In this document: positions 1-5,705 of the stretch, in pieces
Numbering within the stretch: the stretch's first letter is position 1
Layout of the letters: every line of letters begins with the position of its first letter
Source of the DNA: Leptospiraceae bacterium
GTDB taxonomy: Bacteria; Spirochaetota; Leptospiria; Leptospirales; Leptonemataceae
DNA length: 5,998 bases
Direction: 5' to 3'
Assembly (NCBI GenBank): GCA_020440935.1
Contig: JAGRNC010000172.1
Location: 1-5,998 of the forward strand
Position numbers and translations under genes: made by a program
The notes under the pieces: generated by a model
Database searches by the model: none
What the model saw: only the letters and a program-made list of their open reading frames with translations
Told to the model about the DNA's origin: nothing

Positions 1-236
1 TGGAAGAAATTAACCTCAAACTAAGAGAAGAGCTGAACCTATTTCGAGGATCTAAGTCGCCCGATGATGATACAACCTTTCTGGCTCTGGAGTTTGCGCC
101 AAGACAGGGACCTCTGATGAGCCTGCTTTCATTTCTTCGATTGGATCGAGATCGTAATCCTTTGCCGGAAGGCAATGCAGAAGGCCAGAAGACGGTAACC
201 ATCACCAGAGATACTCTTCGACGGTCCGGCGAATGA
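1..236 (+). CDS. C-terminal fragment of a SpoIIE/RsbU-type PP2C serine phosphatase (5' end outside window)
   Basis: The reading frame is open from the window edge (first full codon at 3) to TGA at 234-236, giving 77 residues. Residues 8-31 read 'REELNLFRGSKSPDDDTTFL' followed by 'ALEF'. This resembles the last motif of SpoIIE-family PP2C phosphatases, where an Asp-Asp-(Ile/Thr)-Thr stretch supplies a metal-binding Asp just before the final beta strand ('DDITLLVL' type). In that family such enzymes remove phosphate from Ser/Thr of anti-anti-sigma factors or act as output domains of signalling proteins. The roughly 45 residues after the motif are charged, show no recognised domain and look like a tail. 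The stop overlaps the start of the next gene by ATGA, so the two are probably translationally coupled. The call rests on one short motif; sensor domains, if any, would be upstream of the window. Confidence 0.5.
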   Translation, partial: EEINLKLREELNLFRGSKSPDDDTTFLALEFAPRQGPLMSLLSFLRLDRDRNPLPEGNAEGQKTVTITRDTLRRSGE

Positions 237-1111
237 AATCTGTACTGGAAGCCCTCCACCGCCAGTACACCGCGGAGAGAATACTCGACTCGGACCCGCT
301 GGGCATTGTGCACGACCGCATGCCCGCGGCGGCCGAACAGGTGGAGCTTACCGCTTTTCTTGCAGCGATGTTTGCCTACGGACGAGTGGCCTCTATTCGA
401 AACTTTATAACGTCCCTGCTGGACCAGAGCGAGGATCCAATTCAATGGATAACCGAATGTGGCCAATCGGAAGTGCGCCAAATTGCCGTTCCAGGTCCCT
501 ACCGGTTCCAGAGCCGTAGCGATGTGCAATGGATACTGCATTCGGTGGGCAAGCTTTACCATTCGCATGCAAAGAAATCGACCATTGCAAGTCCCGGTAT
601 CTCCTCCAGGAGCGGCGCTTTACCTATTGAGTCACAATTCGGAGACCCTTCGATGCCCATTGCAGATCGCATCGCCCATTTGCAGGCCGCCCTCTGGCAG
701 GGAATTCCCGGGCCGGCCAGAAGCCCGGGAATCAAACACTGGATTGGGGCGATGGATAGCAAGGGCGCCCGCAAACGTATTTGTATGTTCTTGAGGTGGA
801 TGGTGCGCACCGAACATCCCGACCTGGGCCTGTACAAGAGTTTTGATGCAGCAAGCCTGGTTATACCCCTGGATGTCCACATGGGACGAATGGCCCGTAA
901 CCTGGGATTAACCGGTCGCAAAACCCTGGACTGGACAACAGCGGTGGAAGTTTCCAGAAAGATTGCTTCCATTTCCGGAGGAGATCCCGCGCGCTATGAT
1001 TTTGCCCTCACCCGTCCAGGCATTCTGGGAGCTTGCAAAGCCAAATTTGTTGCATCGATCTGCGGCCAATGCAGGCTCCAGCCCATCTGCATCCACGGCC
1101 GTCAGCGCTGA
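233..1111 (+). CDS. TIGR02757 / DUF2400 family protein with HhH-GPD-like core and C-terminal four-cysteine cluster
   Basis: The protein has 292 residues, a usual size for the family. Family hallmarks are visible: 'AAMFAYGR' (44-51), 'YRFQ' (90-93), 'KRICMFLRWMVR' (181-192), 'PLDVHMGRMARNLGL' (212-226) and 'DPARYDFAL' (251-259). The family is widespread and, as far as I know, has no established biochemical function. The 'PLDVH' segment resembles the 'VDTH' segment of endonuclease III-type DNA glycosylases, where the Asp is catalytic; here it would be Asp214. The C-terminus has Cys268, 277, 280 and 286, spaced x8-x2-x5, close to the x6-x2-x5 [4Fe-4S] loop of Nth/MutY. A cytosolic nucleic-acid role is therefore plausible but is inference. 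The segment at about 112-140 is low in conserved features and looks like a variable insert. The ATG is set by the ATGA overlap with the upstream phosphatase; no strong Shine-Dalgarno is seen. Confidence 0.88.
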   Translation: MKSVLEALHRQYTAERILDSDPLGIVHDRMPAAAEQVELTAFLAAMFAYGRVASIRNFITSLLDQSEDPIQWITECGQSEVRQIAVPGPYRFQSRSDVQWILHSVGKLYHSHAKKSTIASPGISSRSGALPIESQFGDPSMPIADRIAHLQAALWQGIPGPARSPGIKHWIGAMDSKGARKRICMFLRWMVRTEHPDLGLYKSFDAASLVIPLDVHMGRMARNLGLTGRKTLDWTTAVEVSRKIASISGGDPARYDFALTRPGILGACKAKFVASICGQCRLQPICIHGRQR

Positions 1112-1162
1112 TTTTTCCAACTTTCACTTTGCTAATAGCCCCTGCATTGCGAAACTGTTACT

Positions 1163-1846
1163 ATGGGTCTTCGAATCCTCTGTATGGGAGCGCATCCGGA
1201 CGATGTGGAACTGGGAATGGGCGGCACAGTAGCCTCCCTGGTACGGCGCAAGCATGAAGTATTGATCCTGGATCTCACAAATGGGGAGCCCACTCCGCAT
1301 GGCAGTCCAGAGATTCGCGCACGCGAAAGCAAAGCCGCCGCCGAGGCTCTGGGCGCGCCAAGAAAAACTCTGGATATGCCCAATCGCTATCTAGAAGAAA
1401 CCATAGAAAATCGAAAGAAGCTGGCCGCAGAGATTCGCGCCTTCCGGCCCGATTACCTATTTTCTCCGTATCCGGTGGATGCGCATCCCGATCATATAGC
1501 CGCGGGTCAGCTCGCCGAATCTTCACGATTTTATGCGAAGCTTACGAAATCTGATATTCCGGGAGAGCCCCATTTTCCCCGGCGAGTGATCTATTACTTT
1601 CCTGTACATATCCGGCTCCGTATTGAGCCATCCTTTGTCTTCGACATGTCTGATACTCTGGAACAAAAACGAAAGGCCATCTTGAATTATGAATCTCAGT
1701 TTAAGGCCGGAAAGAAAGAGCATATAATCGATAGCGTGCTCAATGAAAATCGGTACTGGGGATTCCAGGCCGGGGTAGAAGCTGCGGAGCCCTTCTTTCA
1801 GCGCGAAATCACTCTATTTCGACAGTGGCCCGAGGGTTATCATTGA
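1163..1846 (+). CDS. bshB1: PIG-L family zinc-dependent N-deacetylase, BshB1-like (bacillithiol-type biosynthesis)
   Basis: The 227-residue protein starts 'MGLRILCMGAHPDDVELGMGG'-like with the AHPDDVE motif at 10-16. By family knowledge (B. cereus/B. subtilis BshB structures) His11, Asp14 and His111 bind zinc, Asp13 is the general base, and His108 of 'DAHPDH' (106-111) helps catalysis. Other conserved stretches are 'TNGEPTPHGSPEIRARE' (39-55), 'LDMPNRYLEET' (70-80), 'RPDYLFSPYPVDAHPDH' (95-111), 'RFYAKLTKSDIPGEPHFP' (122-139) and 'YESQF' (176-180). BshB1 removes the acetyl group from GlcNAc-malate to give GlcN-malate, the second step of bacillithiol synthesis in the cytosol; other PIG-L enzymes act on mycothiol precursors or other amino sugars, so the exact substrate is inferred. 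Its stop overlaps the start of the next gene, a likely pathway partner. The start is the first ATG giving the full Rossmann strand; there is no clear Shine-Dalgarno, and 51 non-coding bases precede it. Confidence 0.9.
   Translation: MGLRILCMGAHPDDVELGMGGTVASLVRRKHEVLILDLTNGEPTPHGSPEIRARESKAAAEALGAPRKTLDMPNRYLEETIENRKKLAAEIRAFRPDYLFSPYPVDAHPDHIAAGQLAESSRFYAKLTKSDIPGEPHFPRRVIYYFPVHIRLRIEPSFVFDMSDTLEQKRKAILNYESQFKAGKKEHIIDSVLNENRYWGFQAGVEAAEPFFQREITLFRQWPEGYH
1832..1836 (+). promoter_or_regulatory. Ribosome binding site that decides a TTG start
   Basis: GAGGG lies six bases before TTG at 1843-1845, inside the 3' end of the deacetylase gene. The alternative GTG start 18 bases upstream (1825) has no such site. 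The TTG overlaps the upstream TGA stop as TTGA, a classic coupling arrangement, so TTG is the preferred start. Confidence 0.55.
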
Positions 1847-3279
1847 GCGTTACTCTTCCCGAAAACCTGGATACTCTGGATCGGCAGATTCAGAATCGAA
1901 TAGAAAAATGCAGGGCAGGCATCCTGTGCCCGGATACGCTGCGCGAAAAGGCGGCCGAGCTTCGCCGACAGGCAGGCTGGGACGGAAAAGGCATTATTGT
2001 CGCTTCCGGGCATCAACCTGTTATCTACCATCCGGGCCTGTTTGCCAAGGAAGTCCTGGCCGTGGCTCTGGCAAGGCGATACGATGGGTCCGCTTACAAC
2101 ATCGTTCTGGATACGGACGAAATCGATCTGGCAATTAGCTATCCGGTGCGACTGGACATGGATTTTTCCTGTACTACCAGTGTTCAGGATTGGCCGGTAC
2201 ATAAGCGGACAGTGCCATTGACTCGCGGAAATCGAATCGTCGGTTTTCAAAAGTTCGACGATTCCAATCGGGCGCTACTCCGACGTGCATGCGAAGAGGC
2301 GCTGCGCGAACTGCACCTAGTTCTCGAGCCAAACGCGCGCAGGCGAGCTCGAAATTTCATTTTAGAGTATATTCAGCGATTGGAGAAAGCAAATTCCATC
2401 CTGGATCCTTCCATCATCCTGCGCGACATTGCGCGTCAGGAACTGGGAATTCGAGTAACCGATGTAAAGGCATCCGAATTGTTCAATTCCGATGCCTTTC
2501 GCTACTTTGCTGCATTCGTGGCCGAACGCGGGGCTGATTTTCGCCGGGCCTATAATGAGCAACTCGCGCAATACAGGGCCGAACATCGGATCAAGAATCC
2601 CGCACAACCGCTGCCAGACCTGGATGAACAGATTGGAGAACTGCCGTTCTGGTACATCAAAGGCGGTTATCGCGAAGCGCTAACCGACGATACCTTTGCC
2701 GAAGCGCTCCAATCCTGCAAAGACGGTTCCGGCGCTATTTATCCCAGGGCCGTTACTACCAGCCTGTTCGTTCGATTGTTCTTTTGCGATTTGTTTATTC
2801 ATGGAACCGGCGGCGGCCGCTATGACCGAATTACCGAAAGTCTGATTCTCAAGTTCTTTGAATGCGACGCGGCTCCCTTTGTGGTCGCCACAGCCAGTTT
2901 ACAGCTAGAACCGCGAGCCGATGTGCCGGTACTTTCGCGTGATCTCAAGGCCGTCGAACGTGAGCTACGCCAGCTGCACTTTGACCCTGCTCGATTCCTC
3001 TCCACCGAATGCGAATTGCATCGGCAACGAGAGGAACTGATCGGACGATGGCATGATGCGAAAGCCGCCCATCGTCCGAGGGCAGAATTGCACCGCGAAT
3101 TTGCAAAGCTCAAGCGCAAAGCCCGACTCTATCTGCATTTTCGAAAGAAAGAGCTGGAAAAGGAGCGTACTCGCGCCCGACGGGTGGCCGCCGGAGCGCG
3201 CATTTTCGGCGATCGCTCCTATCCTCTATTCTACTACGACCTCAACGAATTGAGCGAAGCGATGAAATCCATTGGTTAA
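1843..3279 (+). CDS. GHQP...HPG-motif protein, BshC-like, putative cysteine-adding partner of BshB1
   Basis: From TTG at 1843 the protein has 478 residues; a GTG at 1825 would add six. The N-terminal part has 'SGHQPVIYHPGLFAKE' (about 55-70) and then 'NIVLDTDEIDLA' (86-97). These sit where BshC proteins have 'TGQQ...GGPLYT.YK' and 'VFW...EDHD', so I read a Rossmann-like nucleotidyltransferase-type core. Further conserved-looking blocks are 'FWYIKGGYREAL' (about 269-280), 'FIHGTGGGRYDRITESLI' (318-335) and 'VVATASLQL' (347-355). Residues about 367-449 are Glu/Arg/Lys/Leu-rich and predicted coiled coil, as in the C-terminus of BshC. BshC condenses cysteine with GlcN-malate to form bacillithiol. 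I recall similar GHQP-family proteins of unknown function from planctomycetes, so this may be a divergent BshC or a separate family. The four-base overlap with the deacetylase argues for a shared pathway. No signal peptide or membrane segment is seen. Confidence 0.75.
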   Translation: MSVTLPENLDTLDRQIQNRIEKCRAGILCPDTLREKAAELRRQAGWDGKGIIVASGHQPVIYHPGLFAKEVLAVALARRYDGSAYNIVLDTDEIDLAISYPVRLDMDFSCTTSVQDWPVHKRTVPLTRGNRIVGFQKFDDSNRALLRRACEEALRELHLVLEPNARRRARNFILEYIQRLEKANSILDPSIILRDIARQELGIRVTDVKASELFNSDAFRYFAAFVAERGADFRRAYNEQLAQYRAEHRIKNPAQPLPDLDEQIGELPFWYIKGGYREALTDDTFAEALQSCKDGSGAIYPRAVTTSLFVRLFFCDLFIHGTGGGRYDRITESLILKFFECDAAPFVVATASLQLEPRADVPVLSRDLKAVERELRQLHFDPARFLSTECELHRQREELIGRWHDAKAAHRPRAELHREFAKLKRKARLYLHFRKKELEKERTRARRVAAGARIFGDRSYPLFYYDLNELSEAMKSIG

Positions 3280-3293
3280 AGAAAGCAGGTCCG

Positions 3294-3313
3294 GGGCCGC
3301 AAATTATCGGTCC
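3294..3313 (+). terminator. Weak hairpin just after the BshC-like gene
   Basis: GGGCCG and CGGTCC can pair as a six-base stem (one G-U) around an eight-base A/T-rich loop, starting 15 bases after the stop codon. The G-U pair works in + strand RNA but becomes an A-C mismatch in the - strand RNA, so it favours the + strand gene. There is no U-run after it, so an intrinsic terminator is doubtful. Confidence 0.25.
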
Positions 3314-3363
3314 GAACAGTAGAATCCAGGGCCTCGCTGCCAAAACTCCCACGTTCCAGACAC

Positions 3364-3380
3364 CGTTCGGCGGAACGAAC
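3364..3380. terminator. Short inverted repeat in the convergent intergenic gap
   Basis: CGTTC-GGCG-GAACG (3364-3377), or alternatively GTTCG-GCGGAA-CGAAC (3365-3380), forms a five-base stem. It lies between two converging genes and only eight bases past the stop of the - strand zinc-ribbon gene, where a terminator would be expected. There is no T-run on either side, so support is positional only. Confidence 0.22.
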
Positions 3381-3387
3381 CTTAAAT

Positions 3388-3720
3388 CTAAGAATCCGGA
3401 CTCTTGAAAAGACCCCCGATGTTTGCCTGAGCAAGAGCCTTTTCGTAGTCGTCGCGATCAACGAGAGTTAAGGAAAGCCCTTCCTTTTTGATTCGGGCCA
3501 GAATCTTACCGGTCTCCGCCGCATCCCGCAATCGAGTGGCAAGATACTTAAAATCTGTGCCGCATCCGCTACATTTGCTGTCTTTGAGGTAATTCAATCC
3601 GATCTGCTTGCAGGCAGCGCAGGTGCCGTAGAGATCATCTATCAGAAGAAGGTGCTTCTTCATATTGTCCAGATCGATTTCTTGCCAGACGCGAACGCTG
3701 TGCTTATTCTCCGGACCCAT
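3388..3720 (-). CDS. Small zinc-ribbon protein of unknown function
   Basis: This 110-residue protein has two CxxC knuckles: Cys34/Cys37 ('CAAC') and Cys50/Cys53 ('CSGC'), 12 residues apart, which is the layout of a zinc ribbon binding one Zn. The first ~30 residues are polar and then hydrophobic ('KKHLLLIDDLYG', 21-32). After the ribbon comes a charged, apparently helical stretch (60-80) and a 'LSLTLVDRDDYEKAL' segment (82-96). There is no signal peptide or membrane helix. The ATG at 3718-3720 is supported by AGAAGG seven bases upstream; an internal Met at residue 20 lacks such a site. It lies 184 bases downstream of pyrD on the same strand, so it could be a separate unit or the last gene of the lexA-pyrD transcript. 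I do not recognise the family; nucleic-acid or protein binding is a guess from the zinc ribbon alone. Confidence 0.75.
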   Translation of the reverse strand: MGPENKHSVRVWQEIDLDNMKKHLLLIDDLYGTCAACKQIGLNYLKDSKCSGCGTDFKYLATRLRDAAETGKILARIKKEGLSLTLVDRDDYEKALAQANIGGLFKSPDS

Positions 3721-3727
3721 AACAAAG

Positions 3728-3733
3728 CCTTCT
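3728..3733 (-). promoter_or_regulatory. Ribosome binding site of the zinc-ribbon gene
   Basis: On the - strand AGAAGG stands seven bases before the ATG at 3720. It is the clearest Shine-Dalgarno among the - strand genes here and fixes the longer start over the internal Met20. Confidence 0.6.
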
Positions 3734-3836
3734 GGGCCACGTCCGAATTGTCAAGGCCGATACCGACCAGCAGCGCTTTCAAAATAAGAATAAGGCCGCA
3801 TCAAAAATAAGCCTCCCGCCCACTGATGAAATCCTG

Positions 3837-3896
3837 TTAGATCTTTTTTCCCGCTGCACCTTGACGGACAATTCGATCCATTCCACGGGGATCTAA
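3837..3896. repeat. Interrupted inverted repeat downstream of pyrD
   Basis: TTAGATC (3837-3843) is the exact reverse complement of GATCTAA (3890-3896), and just inside them CCCG (3850-3853) pairs with CGGG (3886-3889), leaving a six-base T-run (3844-3849) bulged on one arm. In the RNA of the pyrD strand the bulge is A6, so it is not a normal intrinsic terminator for pyrD. It starts nine bases past the pyrD stop and could still help end or process that transcript. The rest of the 184-base gap (3721-3904) shows no gene that I can support. Confidence 0.3.
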
Positions 3897-3904
3897 ATTG
3901 AGGC

Positions 3905-5017
3905 TCAGGGAATACTCTTAAGCAACGCGCGAAAGCGGGCCTCTTGGCCGACCATGTCCGACAGATTGCAGTCGGCTTTCTTCAAAGCTGAATCCAGAAA
4001 TCGGGCAATGGTCGAAGGCAACATTGGGCCTTGAAAGATGTAGCCCGAATAGATCTGGATTAGATTTGCTCCGGCCAGGATCTTCGCCAGAGCCCTGGGG
4101 CCAGAATCAATTCCACCGACTCCGATGATGGCAAAATCGGAGCCTGCGGCCTGGCGAGCCAATCGGATCATTTCATTGCTTTTATCGAACAGCGGTCTTC
4201 CCGAGAGTCCACCCTCCATGGTCGTCGCTTCCGCTTCGATCGCGAAGTCGCGGCTTATGGTTGTATTGGTAAGAATAACTCCTGCGGCGCCGCCTTTGAG
4301 AGCCGCCTCCAACAGAGGAACAAAGTCCGTGGATTCGATATCGGGGGCGAACTTAACAAATATGGGCGGGCCATTCGCGGAACGCAGTCGAATCAATTCT
4401 TGTAATAACTCGCGCAGGAAGCCTACAGTCTGTAGCTCGCGCAATCCGGGCGTATTTGGTGAGCTGATGTTTATTGCTATGTAATCGGCAAAGGTCTGCA
4501 GAGCCGTAAAGGCCTTGCTGTAATCGGAAAGCGCGGCATCGTTTGGAGTAATCTTGTTCTTGCCGATATTGATTCCGCGGATCCCTTTTCTCCGGCGCCG
4601 ATCCTGCGCTGCGAATTCGCTTTTTGCTCTTTCTATCCCTGGATTATTGAAACCCATCCTATTAATGAGTGTGCCGCTTCCTGGATAGCGAAACAATCTT
4701 GGCTTTGGATTTCCATCCTGCGGAAGCGGAGTAAAGGTGCCGCTTTCTACAAAGTGGAAGCCCGCGGCAGATAGGAACGGATACAGCTCCGCTGTCTTAT
4801 CGAAGCCAGCGGCCATACCCACAGGGCCCGGAAAATCGATACCGGCTACGGTGGAACGGAATCGCCGGCTCCCAAAGGCAAGACTACCGCGCAGAAAGAA
4901 CTCACCGCCTGGCATGGCGAGCATTGCCCGGGCAGGGCCGGTGACAACCTCGTGGGCTGTTTCCGGATCCAGGGAAAAGAGTAAGGGTTTTAGGGCTTTG
5001 TAGGCCAGTCCGATCAT
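3905..5017 (-). CDS. pyrD: Dihydroorotate dehydrogenase (quinone), class 2
   Basis: PyrD oxidises dihydroorotate to orotate with FMN and passes electrons to the quinone pool, the fourth step of de novo UMP synthesis, at the inner face of the cytoplasmic membrane. From ATG at 5017 it has 370 residues. Visible motifs: an N-terminal helical region ('LAYKALKPLLFSLDPETAHE', about 4-23) typical of class 2 membrane association; 'GMAAGFDK' (67-74); 'NRMGFNNPG' (119-127); 'GINIGKNK' (148-155); 'NISSPNTPGLR' (183-193), whose second Ser (186) corresponds to the catalytic base of class 2 enzymes (Cys in class 1); 'FVKFAPD' (220-226); 'ILTNTT' (248-253); 'GGLSGRP' (269-275); 'IGVGGI' (298-303) and the FMN-phosphate region 'YSGYIFQGP' (323-331). 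A TTG 36 bases upstream would add 12 residues overlapping lexA and is unlikely. The ATG follows the lexA stop after one base (TAA-A-ATG), so coupling to lexA is likely; no Shine-Dalgarno is evident. Confidence 0.96.
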   Translation of the reverse strand: MIGLAYKALKPLLFSLDPETAHEVVTGPARAMLAMPGGEFFLRGSLAFGSRRFRSTVAGIDFPGPVGMAAGFDKTAELYPFLSAAGFHFVESGTFTPLPQDGNPKPRLFRYPGSGTLINRMGFNNPGIERAKSEFAAQDRRRRKGIRGINIGKNKITPNDAALSDYSKAFTALQTFADYIAINISSPNTPGLRELQTVGFLRELLQELIRLRSANGPPIFVKFAPDIESTDFVPLLEAALKGGAAGVILTNTTISRDFAIEAEATTMEGGLSGRPLFDKSNEMIRLARQAAGSDFAIIGVGGIDSGPRALAKILAGANLIQIYSGYIFQGPMLPSTIARFLDSALKKADCNLSDMVGQEARFRALLKSIP

Positions 5018-5018
5018 T

Positions 5019-5633
5019 TTAGAACTGTCGGTAAAGACCCACCAATTTGCCAATGATCATTACATCTGTGGCGAAGATGGGCTTGTAAGCCTGGTTTGCA
5101 GGTTCCAATCGCACTCGCTTCTTTTCTTTGTAGAAGTATTTCAAGGTAGCTTCATCTTCGATGAGCGCGACCACAATTTCGCCGTTTTCCGCCTGGTCCG
5201 CTTTCTGGATTACCGCGATGTCGCCGTTGTGGATGCCGGCCTCAATCATGGAGTCTCCGGCCACACGCAGGGCAAAAACTCCTCCATCGGGCACCAGGTT
5301 CCGGGGAAAGGCCAGATATTCTTCGATATTTTCCTGGGCAAGGATGGGTAGGCCTGCGGCCACACGACCTACCAGCGGAACGCTTACGGTCTGCTCCAGG
5401 GTCATAGGCTCGCCGCCGGCAGAAGTGCGGAGAAGTTCGATAGCCCGGCTACGATTCTTCACGCATTTGATGTAGCCCTTCTTTTCTATGGCTTTCAGGT
5501 GGTCATAGGCGCCTTTGGCCGTGATTTCAAATGTGTCCCCGATTTCCCGGATGGTGGGCGGATAGCCCTGGGTGCGAATAGATTCTTCGATGAAATTTAG
5601 TATTGCTTGTTGCTTCTCTGTGAGATCCTTCAT
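5019..5633 (-). CDS. lexA: LexA, SOS-response transcriptional repressor and self-cleaving serine peptidase (S24)
   Basis: LexA represses DNA-damage genes and is inactivated when RecA filaments stimulate its self-cleavage. From ATG at 5633 it has 204 residues, the usual length. The N-terminal winged-helix domain (1-68) includes 'LTEKQQAILNFI', 'GYPPTIREIG' and 'ITAKGAYDHLKAIEKKGYI'. The cleavage site is 'VAAGLPILA' (Ala93-Gly94). The catalytic Ser is in 'GDSM' (Ser128) and the general-base Lys in 'EATLKYF' (Lys165), so the protein should be active. The domain hinge is about 69-83. A GTG two codons upstream (5639) is also possible, but 'MKDLTEKQQ' aligns with the start of other LexA proteins. 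No Shine-Dalgarno precedes either start. pyrD follows after one base. The DNA-binding helix looks leptospiral, and a tandem 15-bp repeat overlaps the promoter and start codon, which is a possible autoregulatory operator. Confidence 0.97.
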   Translation of the reverse strand: MKDLTEKQQAILNFIEESIRTQGYPPTIREIGDTFEITAKGAYDHLKAIEKKGYIKCVKNRSRAIELLRTSAGGEPMTLEQTVSVPLVGRVAAGLPILAQENIEEYLAFPRNLVPDGGVFALRVAGDSMIEAGIHNGDIAVIQKADQAENGEIVVALIEDEATLKYFYKEKKRVRLEPANQAYKPIFATDVMIIGKLVGLYRQF

Positions 5634-5661
5634 AACCACACAAAAGATAGCCTAACAAAAG
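5632..5661 (-). repeat. Tandem imperfect 15-bp direct repeat abutting the lexA start, candidate operator
   Basis: Read on the lexA strand, CTTTTGTTAGGCTAT (5661-5647) is followed immediately by CTTTTGTGTGGTTAT (5646-5632), with 12 of 15 positions identical. The second copy runs into the lexA ATG. It overlaps the likely -10 region, where repressor binding would block transcription. Each half has TTTG, five bases, then a T/C-TAT end, so it only half-matches the palindromic TTTG-N5-CAAA box that I recall for leptospiral LexA. Confidence 0.4.
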
Positions 5662-5670
5662 TTACGTCAA
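5644..5670 (-). promoter_or_regulatory. lexA: Possible lexA promoter
   Basis: On the - strand TTGACG (5670-5665) and TATCTT (5649-5644) are separated by 15 bases, which is short for a sigma-70 promoter. Transcription would then start at about 5637-5640, only a few bases before the lexA ATG, so the mRNA would have almost no leader. That agrees with the lack of a Shine-Dalgarno for lexA. The short spacing and weak -10 keep confidence low. Confidence 0.35.
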
Positions 5671-5705
5671 TCATTTTTGGACGGAATCGGGATCTGGGTG
5701 AAAAA

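Noticed and set aside
556..972. 138-residue open frame on the - strand
   Set aside because: It lies entirely inside the DUF2400 gene, which has clear family motifs; it is an antisense shadow.
1102..1116. Palindrome TCAGCGCTGA followed by five T as a terminator
   Set aside because: The palindrome leaves no room for a loop beyond a 3-bp stem, it overlaps the stop codon, and the T-run is short.
3738..3756. TTGACA on the - strand as a -35 box for the zinc-ribbon gene
   Set aside because: At normal spacing the -10 would fall on AAGGCT, which overlaps the ribosome binding site; transcription would then start at or after the ATG.
3741..3877. Inverted similarity between GTCCGAATTGTCAAGG (3741-3756) and the complement of CCTTGACGGACAATTCG (3859-3875)
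   Set aside because: The match needs a three-base shift in the middle and spans about 100 bases of loop; it could be chance or an old duplication, and there is no further support.
5018..5053. Upstream TTG start for pyrD at 5053
   Set aside because: It would overlap lexA by 35 bases and add 12 residues with no family match; the ATG at 5017 sits one base after the lexA stop and gives a standard N-terminus.
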